Below, one piece after another: positions 12,437 to 23,407 of a DNA stretch of 64,000 nt. Both the position numbers and the translations under genes were made by a program. The notes below the pieces were generated by a model that saw only the letters and a program-made list of their open reading frames with translations, was not told the DNA's origin and did not search any database. Within the stretch, counting starts at the first letter, position 1, and every line of letters begins with the position of its first letter. This stretch comes from Euryodendron excelsum (taxonomy: Eukaryota; Streptophyta; Magnoliopsida; Ericales; Pentaphylacaceae): positions 50,416,001 through 50,480,000 of the forward strand of contig CM065378.1 of assembly GCA_033060915.1 (NCBI GenBank), read 5' to 3'.

Positions 12437-13320
12437 TAATAAGGTCATGATACTGAGAGTTGCTTTTCCTTGAAGCACAAAATTCAAGATCTAATTGATG
12501 CAAAAGTGATTGGCACTCAAGAATCAAATCCAATCCCTGCCCCAAATTTCACAACAAACCCCTTACCGGATCATAACATCAAACTAGTGATGAAGGACGA
12601 GGCAACCCAGACAAAATCATTACAGCTGAGTTTTTCAAAAATCAAGAAGAGAAGAGATAGAATTACACGGCCCAGTATATTTCCCAAATGTAAATGAAGT
12701 CCAAGACCTTGCCATGTGGTTGGAGGTCGGATACCAACCTGCGGCATTGGGTCACAGGGGAAATATGATGCCAATGCAAGAGATAGGAGACTCTACCCTT
12801 CTAGAACCTCACATCATTTGTGATGGATTGGGAGAGGAGTTTTCCCATCTCGGGCCTAACATAATGGGATCCTACCTGGCAGAAAACCCAGCTGACATCA
12901 CTGAGTATGACTATGAAGCTATGAGAAGAGGACTTAGAGAACCTAATATTCCTAAGCCACCGTTAGAGTAGGAAGAGGGCGAATTGGCCAACCTATTTGC
13001 TGGGACCACCATTATTGCCTCTGAAAGAGAAACTAAAGAAGGAGTCACAAATACTTTGGGAATAACTCCCCACCAATCACCAGAAAAGAAGACAAATGTT
13101 AAGAAGGAGATAACCATTAAGCCATTGCAAGTCCTAAGGGAAAGCCTGGGCATGGCTTTAGAAGCCGAAAAGAAGGAATAAAAGAAAGAAGTCCACAACT
13201 ACACCATCATCACCTCTCCAAGTGCCGTGGACAACACTTTGACCCGCCTAGCAAAGCCAGGCGATACATTAGGCACATGGAGCGTGGAGGTAGCTGGTGT
13301 AGTCTCGAAGCCTGTCTGAG
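12437..13320 (+). pseudogene. gag C-terminus and downstream polyprotein remnant of Ogre-like element
   Basis: The sequence resumes exactly where gag was broken: GHDTESCFSLKHKIQDLIDA is the gag-end motif of Ogre-type elements. From about 12705 the frame reads AMWLEVGYQPAALGHRGN, similar to the glycine-rich segment (YQPGxGLG) that lies downstream of gag-protease in Tat/Ogre polyproteins. Then come acidic and lysine-rich stretches (to 13181) and TRLAKPGDTLGTWSVEV (about 13240-13310), ending in a stop. Stops at 12697, 12971 and 13181 break it. Reverse transcriptase and integrase are missing between these pieces, so a large internal deletion is likely. Confidence 0.65.
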
Positions 13321-14626
13321 GGGCTTCTTTGCTCAAAGAAGGGATGTTCCCCTTTCAATTATCTGCTTTTTATTTTTTGTCTTTACATTATCCTGTTATC
13401 TTTACTTTCCAATCAAAAGTTTATTATGTAAATAAGATCTCTGAAATGCAAAAAAATGAATAATGATTTTTTCTTCACTTCCTTATCTCATACTTTCTAT
13501 GGATGATGATTGTTTTTAGGGACTCTTCCCAAAACCACAATACCCCGACTTGGAGGATGAGATAGCATAAGCACCGATTTCGACAGAAACAACCCCCAAA
13601 CTCAAAAAAAGGGAGGGGAAATAGGGAAGAATGGGAAAAGCAGATAAATGGGAAACACAAAAGAGTGGAAGATAAGGGATGATCCCACAATGCTAAGCTG
13701 ATTAAAGTCTTATAAGCAGCGCTCAAAGGACGTCCTGGAAAAGCAAATAGGAGCTTAAGCCCTCAAAAGGAAAAGAAGCCATCATTTCACTTCCCCAAAT
13801 AGAAAAACAATCCCTCGATCAACCCACTACTACCGTAGGCGTTCATCAACAATACCCCGAACCAAGAACCATCCCCACATTGGGGCATGCATTTTCAAGA
13901 ATCAAACCCACTAACTAAAACTTGTTGTTCTTAAAAGGCATTGCTAAAATTTCAAGAAGAGCTTGATAGACTAAGCAATCCTACTTGAGATGAAGGGGGG
14001 CCCTCAATTCTTCCACCATACTATTAAAAATAACCATTGCAAAACCAGCTCGAGCCAGTTACATCCTTTCAAAAACATTAACCTAGCGATTACCGCCCAC
14101 AATGGGTCAAAGTAGAAAGGAAAGCAAAAAGAGAGAGAAAATTTGGGATTCATTATCACTTGAATAGGAGAGCATATCTAGTTATCATGACCTTCACGAA
14201 GGGAGGGCAAGGAAAATAATAACATGAAGGTTGGCCTTAGAAATACAGTGAAAACTAGAAAGGGCGCTGTGAAAAAAAAAATGAAATGAATGAGTGTTTT
14301 GAAGGAAATATAAAAACCAGGATGGTTTCGAAGAAAAAAAAGGCATGTAAAGAAAAAGAAAAATTCAAATCCGCGAAAAGAAGCAAAAGCAGGAGGAGAG
14401 AAAAATGAGAAATCGAATTGTTAATAGTGATCAAGGGTCCAGAAGAAGCCTAGTGAAAGTAATAGGATTGAGCCTCTATCTCTGCCTTTCAAAATACCCC
14501 GTAACTCGGTCCACATTATGATCCAAATAAACGCTTTCTCATATCAAGAAAGATTGCTTAGTTTAAATAAGCTTGGATCGAAATATGGCAAACTAAACTA
14601 ACCTTAAAAAAAACAGAGATTGTCGC
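13321..14626 (+). other. 3' non-coding part of Ogre-like internal region
   Basis: AT- and A-rich sequence with runs of A and short purine tracts. The open frame on the minus strand at 13475-13726 has no recognisable motif. I infer that this is the untranslated 3' region of the element; it continues at 19447. Confidence 0.45.
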
Positions 14627-14631
14627 ACAAA

Positions 14632-17600
14632 TGTAAACACCCCATTTTTGCCCGCTCGGCAGTCTCCAATCCGTCCAGACTTGTAATCAAGTTGATATGG
14701 ATGCATTCCAAGTTCAAACCAGTTTTCCAGACATAATCCAGTCAATCGATCACTTCGCGGGCCCGTCCGGCCCAAATAGAGGCAAAATGATCAAAATGCC
14801 CTTATGGCATTATTTGGTCCAATTCCAGTGGGCACGTCTTCTCGAAGACAATAAGTCCCCTTTTCAATCTCAATTCCAGTTCAAATCCAATTTCAATCTT
14901 AGTTCCAGTTCAAATTAAGTTCGGCACACCTTTGGAGAAAGTTAATCCCTCAAGGCGGTAAGTCCATCCAGTTGGGCACATTTCAAGAAAAATCTTCGGA
15001 ACGACAAGTCCCTTCAAAGTTGTCGATCGAGATGAGACCCCAAGTTCTTGAGATGGTAGAACGGTCCACCTTTGGCGCTTGCTAGCCCGCCGATGAAGAA
15101 TGTCTGTTTTGGCACGCCTTTCGAGAAAGTTGATTCCTCAGGCGATAAGTCCACCTAGCAGCTTCCCAAGATCAGGTAGTCTCTGGAATGATCACCAATT
15201 GTTAGAGTAACGAAAGTACTCGTAAACATCATCAGAGTGGCGGAAACACTCGTAAACAGGTCGACATTGGGAATTCTAACAAACCCCTGTGTCACGGGAC
15301 CATCGTCAGAGTGATAGAAACACTCAAAACTCAGGTCAACACCAGTGCCTATTAGCTAACTCCGGTGAAAAATGACCAAACTGCCCTTAGGGCTTTCTGG
15401 CACATTTCCTAAGAAAGTACCTAAGGCCTTAGAACGGTAAGTCCATCATTCCAAGAATGTCCCAAACACGATCCGGCATGTTTAAGTGCCTTCCAGTTGG
15501 TTTCAGGCCAATTTTGAGACCCTCCGATCAAAATGACCATTTTGCCCTTAGGCATCTAAGCACCCCGGGAACCACACTGACTTTGGGTATCGAACCGGTA
15601 ACCTCCCGGGGATGTTTTTGATAGTATCCTTGGCCTTCTGATGCATTTTTGGATCATTCTGAGTTAGTTCCAGTAAACCTAATGCAAAATGACTATTTTG
15701 CCCCTGATAGGTCGATCGCCTTTTCTAACCACATCGGCTGTGGATATCAAACCGGTAACCTCCTGGAACATTCTAGGTAATGTTTCCAAGCCTTGAGTCT
15801 TCTTCTAGTATATTCCAAATCTATCCTGGCAGCTTTCCGGCCCGATTGACTGTTTTGCCCCTAATGGCCCGATCAACCTTTCCAACAAATCCTAACATCA
15901 TTTTTCAAGTCTACTATCCCTGAAACACTATTTTAAGGGTTCCTGTCCCTTTCTCGCCCTTCGGGCCATTCCCGGCCCTTTAAATGATACCTGGACCTTC
16001 CGGAGTCACTCCTAGTGAAGTTAGGCTAAAAAGTACATAGTCGTTACTAGTACAGATGCTCAAATCTTTGAAAGAAACGTTGCTTGCTGACCTTAAAAGT
16101 TTCCTAAGTGATGGGCGCCACTAGTAGTGGCGCTAAGCCAAAAAATGGCCAGGAGTGGTGCCAGTGTAAAGTTTTGCCTGGTGCCACTGTATCAGGCACC
16201 AGTTTAGTCTTCTGTCTATAAATACAGAGCCTCTTCCAATGTGAAAGGGGTCTGCAAACTCAATCCAAAAACTCTGCTCTTCGATATACAGAACTTGAAG
16301 CCTCTCTAAACCCTAGTTTTCTTTAGGTTCTCCAAACCCTAGCCTCCATATACAAAACCCTAGCCCCTGTACACTAAATCCTTGCATACATACACTCACA
16401 TACATTCATATACTAGCCTTTGAAGACTCCATTGAAGACTCGAAGGGCTACAACTCTGAAGCACTCGAAGATCAATACGAAACAAAGCAAATAAAGCAAG
16501 CAAAACAAAGAAGATACAAGGTAGGCTTTCTATTTATGTTTATGCAATTCCCCCCTCTCTCTTCTCTCTCCTAACTCACTTGGATTTTCTTCTATTTTAA
16601 TCCTTATCTTCTACCCCCCTTTCTTGCATGCTTGAAACAATGGACTCCCTGGTTTATATGTAGGATTAGGCTATTGAAAGTCACCGTGTCGGGAGCTTTC
16701 TCTTAGTCTAATGGGACACCATGTGGGTTCGGCCCCCTTGATTATGTAGTGAAGCATTTAACCTTGTATGTTCACGACCCCAACTTGCATTGTGCATATC
16801 ATGATCATGCATCTCTCCAAAACTTGTTTTCAAACTTGTTTTCAAAACTTGCTTCAAAAATCATTTTCAAAACTTGCATTAAATCTTCTTTTTCCAAATT
16901 TGTTTTCAAAATCACAATCCTAAGGTGATTTTAGCTTTTCCATGGTTAGGGTTGCTTTAGAAAAGTGTTACATTTAAAGTGACTTTCATGGTCCATATTT
17001 TCAAATCTTTATTGTTTTTAAAACCATAATCCTAGAATGGTTCTAATCCCTTCATGGTTAGAATTGTTTTAGGAAAGTGAGATATTTTTAAAGACTTGTA
17101 AAAGTCTACATTCAAACCCCTTTACAAATTATTTTTCAAACTCACTTTCTAAAATCTCTTTTCAAAATCCCTTTACTTTCTAAAATCTCTTTTCTGAAAA
17201 ATCTCTTTCCTAAAAACTTTTTTCAAATTTCTTCCCAAAAGCTCTATTGAAAAATTCACTTTCTAAAAACTCTCTTCAAGTTTCTTTCCTAGAAACTCTC
17301 TTCAAAGTTATATTTTCCAAAAAATCTCTTTTCTTGAAGTCCAAGTTAAGCCATAGAGCCAATGATTAGGAAACTCTAATTTTCTTTCCTAAAACATGAT
17401 TTCTAATCTTGCCTCAAAACATAGGTTTCAAAAACTTCCTTTTTACATCAAAATCATCAATTTTCAAAATCTATTTTCTGCATCAAATCATAGGCTTCCA
17501 AATCTAGGATTTCTAAAACTTCCCCTTCTAATTCCATTAAGGAAACTAGATCCAATCCTCCGTTTTTGAAAATAAAATAAAATCATCTCTTTTTGGAAAT

Positions 17601-19441
17601 AAAATTCAATCTTTTATTTTAGGAAAAAGAAATCAAATCTTTACTAATCCAAACATTTCCTAATCCCAATCCTTCCTAATTCAAATCTTTCCTAATCTAA
17701 TCCTTCTTAAATTTTAAGTTTTCAAAACTTAAACTTTCAAATCTTTCCTTAAACTTTAAGCTTCTTAATCTTTCTAAACCCAAACTTTTCCTAATTCCAT
17801 ACCTTTCCAAATTTCAACTTTCCAAATTCTAAATTTTCAAATCTTTCTTAACTTTAAGTATTTCCAAAATTCAAACTTTGAATCTTTCTAAATTCAAACT
17901 TTGAATCTTTCTTTCGAAAATCCTAATCTTTCTAAATTCCAAATCTTTCTTAAATCAAATTTTCTAAATTCAAATCTTTCCAAAATTAACTTTTTCTTTA
18001 GAAGGAAACTTTCCTAAATTTTAAACTTCCCTAATTCAAAACTTTCCTAAAATGAACCTTTCATAAAACGGAACTTTCCTATTTCAAAACTTTCCTAATT
18101 TCAAGATTTTTTACATTCAATCTTTTCTAGACTCTAACTTTTCAAATCTTCCAAGTCCAACATTCGAGTCAAATCTTTTCTAAAGCCCTTCCTAGTCAAG
18201 TCAAATCTTTCTTAAACCTCAAGTCATTCCTAAATCCTATCTTCCTAAGTCTAGGTTTCCTAAAACCAAACTTTCTAAAATCAAGCTTTTCAAGTTCAAG
18301 TCAATTACATGCTTCAACCCTAGGTTACCCTAAGTCCTAGGATGTCTAGACCCTAGTTCGACCCTAACCCTAAAGTTAGGAAGCTTCCAACTTTTCTCCA
18401 AAAGTTCTTTTCTAAACCGAGATGGTTTTTCAAACTTCAATTCGAGTCAAAATGTTTCCAAATCTCAATATTTCCAAATCAAGTATAAGTTCTTCTTCCA
18501 AGTTCTATCTTTCCAAATCAAAAATCAATTTCAAATCCTCAAGTTCTATTTAAAATCAAAGTCCAATCTTTTCAAATTTTCCAAGTCAATTTCAAATCAA
18601 AGTTCAATTTCAAATCTTCTATTCAAAGTTCAAATCAAACCCTTTTTCAAATCAAACTTTTTTCAAATCAAATTTTCTATCACACTCTTGTCCGAACTAC
18701 GACTGATCTGATTTTCAAAAAGGGATACGTAGGCAACCCTTATAGGTGTAGTCACAACCCTTCTATTTTCATAACCTTTTTCATGTTCCCAATTCCATAA
18801 CAATTTTCAAACTTCTAATTCCAAAAATCTATTTTTAAATCTCTATTTCCAAATCTTTCTTTCAAATCAAATCAAGTTTTTTTCAAATCTATTTTCAAAA
18901 TCAAAGTCTTTTCTTGCAATTGCATATCATGCATCATGTCAAATTTCTTTTCAAAAGTGGATAGTTTTGGACATTTATCAATCAAAGACTCTAACGGGTG
19001 AACTTAGGGTGAATAGACATGTAGGTACCGCAAAGGCGGGGTAAGTTGATGGCTTAGTGCGTCTTCCCTACACGTAACCAACCTTCGAACCTAGATCATT
19101 GTTTTCGAAGACCAAGTGGAGTTATTTTAAAAAAGGGCTTAAATATTTCCAAAGGTTGTCAAACAACCTATTTTCTTAAAAACCCTCTCTTGAGGATGTT
19201 TTCTAAAACTTTTTTCAAAAACCCTAAGTGTAATCTTTAGATTGTGCTTAGTTTTAGGTGACTTAACTCACCTTAATCAAGTTAGGTGGTGACTCCAAAC
19301 CTTTTTCCAAAGGCCCTTAATCAAATCAATTTCTAATTCAAATATAGTCGCACTCGTCCTTCTAGGAGGATGAGTTCTAACGAGAGAGCACTGTGTTTTT
19401 CTCACTTGTCTTTTTCGGGTGCAAAAAATTGAGGCGCGACA
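14632..19441 (+). mobile_element. Solo LTR, giant Ogre/Tat-type (4.8 kb), plus strand
   Basis: Starts TGTAAACACCCC and ends GAGGCGCGACA, flanked by a perfect 5-bp duplication ACAAA (14627-14631 and 19442-19446). It is the same family as 2601-7693 but in the opposite orientation. The order is: conserved start with the 'gcccgctcggcagtctcc' block, one copy of the GTCTT...GAAGAC unit (about 14830-14860), TATA box at 16217, leader with AAACCCTAG boxes (16310-16370), a pyrimidine-rich short-unit region (about 17100-18700), the GATACGTAGG motif near 18725 and the end block. No internal domain is present. Confidence 0.92.
16217..16224 (+). promoter_or_regulatory. TATA box of LTR promoter (plus)
   Basis: TATAAATA followed by CAGAGCC, identical in setting to the boxes at 6169 (minus) and 61395. 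About 300 bases downstream lies AAGGTAGGC, a possible splice donor, with a similar AAGTAGGC at about 61730. Confidence 0.65.
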
Positions 19442-19446
19442 ACAAA

Positions 19447-19680
19447 GGGTGGTTTTAGTTCAAAATCCCACAAAAAAAAAAGGAGATTTGAGCCTTTGTA
19501 CCCTAATGTTTATTTACAACCCCTGAACTTAGCCTACATTACAGTTCGGAGTGAAGGAGGAACGAGGAAGCCTTTTTGCATTTCCAAAGGATTACATTAG
19601 CTATCATTTAGTTCAAATTATGGGGAGCCAGCTCGAGAGAGTTTTTGTTCCTTAAAAGAGCGAAGAGTGGGGTTGAGTTA
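19447..19680 (+). other. 3' end of Ogre-like internal region with polypurine-like tract
   Basis: The last part of the internal region, directly before the 3' LTR. GAGCGAAGAGTGGGG near 19658-19672, a few bases before the LTR start TGTAAGCATCC, is a plausible polypurine tract for plus-strand priming. No reading frame. Confidence 0.5.
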
Positions 19681-21887
19681 TGTAAGCATCCTATTTTTGC
19701 CTGCTCGACAATTCGCCAATCCAAATTGATCCTTCAATAAAATGTCATAATACTATCAAGCTCAAATTGGCTTTTCAAACTCTAGTCCAGTTAATTAGTC
19801 GCTTCTTGGGCCCGTAGCGCCCGATTGAAGCCAAAAAGACCAAAATGCCCTTAGACACTCTAGGTAGCTTTCTGAGACCAGATGATCTCCGAAACCAACA
19901 CCATCACAAGCAGCTTTTTGAGACTAGGAGGTTTCTAACACCAATCGCCACCTTTGGAATGACGGAAACACTCACAAACTTTAAAAGGTTCACTTCTGGC
20001 GCCTGTTAGTCTGTCAATGTAGAATGTTTGACCCTTGGCATCCGGTGGTTTTTCAAGATCAGACAATCTCCGTAACTAACACCAAATTGTTGGAGTGATG
20101 GAAACACTCACAAACCTTTAAGCCGTTGGAGTGACGAGGACACTCACCAGGTCGACACAGGTTTTGCCACTATACCCCTAGTGTCACTGGACCGAACATG
20201 CCTTTTGATCGTGGCACGTTTATCGAAGGATGAGAAACATTTGGAAACCAATCCGTCACAACTGTCGGAGTGATGGAAACACTTGTAAACTTGGGTTAAC
20301 ATCGACCCCTGCTAACCCGTCTCAGTGAAAAATGACCAACCTATCCCTTTGGCATGATGGCAAGTCTTGCGAGAAAGTACAAACTCCTCGAGACGATAAG
20401 TCCATCTAACCCAGCACGTCTTGCAAGAAAGTATAAACTCCTCTAGATGGTAAGTCCATTTAACTCGGCACATCCCCGAGAAAGTACCAAGTCCTCGATA
20501 AGGTAAGTCCACCTTCTAGGATTATCTCTGGACAGTCCAGCATGTTCAATATGCCATTCTAATCGACTTCGGACCAATTCCGATGATACCCAATCAAAAT
20601 GACCATTCTACCCCTAGGCAGACTGGCACATCCTCAAGAAAGTACTAAGTCTTCGAGACGGTAAATCCACCTTTCCAAGACTGTCCCTAGACAGTCCTAC
20701 ATGTTCAATATGCAATTCCAACTAACTCCGGGCCCGGTTCAATGATACCTAGTCAAAATGACCATTTTGTCCTTAGGCACCCCCGACATGCTCAACGGGA
20801 GGTACAAGTCCCCCAAAGCGGCAATACCACAACGGACTAGCTTCAGGTAGTCAGACACACTCTTGTGTGAGAATAAATTCCACTTTGGCCTCGTTTTGGC
20901 AAGTTTTGGCCAAAATAACCATTTTGTCACTGGGGCTGGGCCTCCATTCTAACCACACCAGCTCTCCATTCCAATCCAAATTCCATCTCCAAAGTCTTCA
21001 AGTTAAGATTTCAAAACTACTTTCAAAGTCCCTCGAGTTGATTTCAAAACATATTTCAAAACTCTCTTGAGTCCTATATCCATAACACGTTAAAACTCTC
21101 TTGGCTTCAATTTCAAAATACTTCCAAGGCTCCCTTGAGTCCATTTTTCAAATCATGCTCTTGAATGAACTATGAATGACCTAATTCTTACCAGATGAAA
21201 TACGTAGGTAACCTAAATAGGTCCAATCATAACCATCATTTCAAGTCAAATGTCCTTTCAAAACTTTCCTTCCATCAAAATTACTTTTCAAAATCAAATT
21301 TCAAAAACTTCTCATTCTTTTAGAAGTCTTTCCAAAAGTATGCATCATGCATCATTCATTCCTAAAGTGATAATAAAACCCCTATTTTCAAGTTACATAA
21401 GTGGATATACTGGATATTAAATAATCGAAGAGTAATGAGTGAATTAAGGGTGAATTGACATGTAGGTACCGAAAGTACGGGGTAGATTTCTAGTTCAAAG
21501 ACCAATTCGAAGTCATAACCAACCCCCAGACCATAGATTTCTAGTTGAAAGACTAATCCGGAGTCATGTTTTCAAAAGGGCTTTAAAATGTTTTCCAAAG
21601 ATCGCTAAAAACCTTGTTTTCCAAAACCTTCCCTAGAAGGCATTTTCAAAACACTTTTCGAAAAACCTAAGTTTAGTCTTCGGATTACGCTTAGTTTTAG
21701 GTGACCTAACACATCTTTAACTATATTAGGTGGTAACTCCAAACTTTTTCCAAAATGCCCTTATTCAAATTAATTTTCAAGATTAAACCCTCGTCGAACT
21801 TGTCTTTTTAGGAGAGTAAGTTCTAACAGAGAGAGTACCGATCTTTCCCTGAACCAAGAAAGCTCGAGCGAATACTAGGGCGTGACA
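19681..21887 (+). mobile_element. 3' LTR of the Ogre-like element
   Basis: Starts TGTAAGCATCC and ends GGGCGTGACA; 2.2 kb. Its last 900 bases follow the 5' LTR copy (1-1715) block by block, including the 'taattcttaccagatgaaatacgtagg' region and the 'gaattgacatgtaggtaccg' region. It has a much shorter TTTCAAAA array than the 5' copy. It also contains internally repeated blocks of the type 'gacggtaagtccacc' (about 20390-20680) and 'gtcggagtgatggaaacac' (about 20100-20290). Small frames inside it are not genes. Confidence 0.82.
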
Positions 21888-22320
21888 GGGGCCATGGTAG
21901 GCCATGTTTCATGTGTCTGTGTTTATATTGGTTACGAATTAAAGTTATCGTGACTGCCGTGTGAAGGAATTAGTGCAAGTTGAAGTATTTAGGGGTGTGC
22001 TATGTGTAAATAGGAATACCAATGTCCACCAGGGTGCATCTTAGCTTTGGCTCTTGGTGAGAACACATATACACATATGTGTTATGATTATATATGTCTC
22101 TACACAGGAGTTGTATTTGGGGATTTTTTAGAATCATATATGTTTTTAGGTAGGAGAGATTTGTAGTTACTCTTATGTACCTGTTGACTACATGAAATTG
22201 CATTGAAACTTGAACTGTTGAGTGAACTGAAAAAGATATCTGGTCACAGGTAACCAATTGAACTGTTAGTTCAACTGAAATCAAATTGGAGTCAAAACAT
22301 GACATTATGAATTTATATAA
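21888..22320. repeat. Dispersed repeat, copy 1 (partner at 42124-42500)
   Basis: Starting with GGGGCC, this flank of the Ogre element resembles 42124-42500: both contain 'gtattggtta' or 'atattggtta', 'gaagtta' or 'aaagtta', 'gtgtg' followed by a call for 'accaatgtccaccagggtg' here and 'gccactgggcaccaaggtgg' there, then a TA-rich stretch with 'atatgtctc' or 'atatgtaag'. I do not recognise the family. The similarity is by eye and partial. Confidence 0.5.
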
Positions 22321-22735
22321 ATTATAACTAATAAATAAAATATGTATTAAAATTACAAAAATTTACCTAAATAAATATCAACAGCCAAACAATTTTTTAT
22401 TTTTTAAATTCATATCAAATTTATAAATCTTGTGGTAGAAAACTTCAAACTTATGTATAGATAACTCAACCTTTTGTCTTAGATGTTCATTAATAACATT
22501 TGTTAGCACTTAGCAATCTATTGAATGGACACTTTAATGTAGCTTTTTAGCTTGGTGAAACTATGTATGCCCTTAAGTAGACAAGAAATTATTCAGTACT
22601 CTTGGAGAGTTGCGTGTCCTTATTCCTCCACTTACGTAAGTGTGGGTCTCCCACCTGTTAGGTGAGGTATTGGACCCCATTTGACAAGGGGACCCACCAT
22701 TATGTGAGTGGTGGAACAAAGGTGACGTGGTGCTC
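22321..22735. other. No gene seen; AT-rich DNA with a short self-complementary block
   Basis: Mostly A/T-rich. At 22640-22710 the words GTGGGTCTCCCACC and CCCACCATTATGTGAGTGG give weak inverted symmetry. Nothing else can be supported. Confidence 0.3.
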
Positions 22736-23407
22736 CGCAACTTAGGTTAGGTTTACCTAGGGTTGGCTATCTAGGGTTAGGTTGACATAGGATTTACTTA
22801 CTAGTGTTAGGTTAACTTAGGGTTAAGGTTAACTAATTAGGGTTGGATTGACCTAAGGTTTACTAACTAGGGTTAGTTTAACATGGGGTTTTGAACCTAA
22901 TGGTTTTGAATTAGGACTTTGGAAAAATTTAGTGATTTCGCATTAAGGTTGTGAACATAGTAGTTTTGAACTAGATTTTAGTAGTTTTAGGAAAACTTAG
23001 TGGTTTTGGGAAAATTTAGTGGTTTTGGATTAGGGTTTTGAACCTAGTGATTTTGGACTAGGGTTTTGAACCTAGTGGTTTTGAACTAGAGTTTTGAGAA
23101 AACCTAGTTGTTTTTTTTAAAGGTGGTTTAGATGCTAAAAAAGTATCATTTCATGTGAAAAACTTTAGAAAAGCATTCTTGAAAGTTATGATCTTAAATG
23201 TAAAATGTTAAAAACCACTCAAGAGAGTGTCATTTTATGTAAAACCATTTTGAAAACTATTCAAGTGAGTTGTGATTTATGTAAGACAACTTGAAAATTT
23301 AACTTAAGAGAGTTGTGATTTTTGTAAAACACCTTGAAAATCAAACTCAAGTGAATTATTATTTTTATAAAACAACACTTGAAAAACCAACTCAAGGGAA
23401 TTGTGAT
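22736..23407 (-). mobile_element. Decayed Ogre-type LTR fragment, left part
   Basis: A degenerate array of units such as ACTAGGGTTAGGTTGAC (22740-22870) and GGTTTTGAACTAG (22900-23110), followed by the 44-bp 'caactcaagagagttgtgat' repeat. The same order occurs inside the solo LTR at 23408-28623 (about 25060-25460), so this is an older LTR copy of a related family, minus strand. The fragment continues after the nested LTR at 28624. Confidence 0.6.

Larger units (their letters stand above)
1..21887 (+). mobile_element. Pol-less Ogre/Tat-like LTR retrotransposon, 5' end outside window
   Basis: A single + strand element is inferred from the order LTR end (1-1715), primer-binding site, gag remnants, polypurine-like end and a matching LTR (19681-21887). 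Both LTRs share the conserved stretch around the motif GATACGTAG and the section with 'gaatagacat' or 'gaattgacat'. Three solo LTRs, at 2601-7693, about 9751-12436 and 14632-19441, sit inside it; removing them leaves an internal region of roughly 5.4 kb. No reverse transcriptase, RNase H or integrase was seen, so it is a deletion derivative that could move only with help from another element. The right flank begins GGGGC, and a paralogous sequence at 42124 starts with the same bases, which suggests GGGGC is the target duplication. The left flank lies outside the window. Confidence 0.8.

Noticed and set aside
22740..23110. Telomere-like CTAGGGTTAGGTT units
   Set aside because: The units are irregular, embedded in an LTR, and matched by a similar stretch inside the nested LTR (about 25080-25140). 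They are not a TTTAGGG array.
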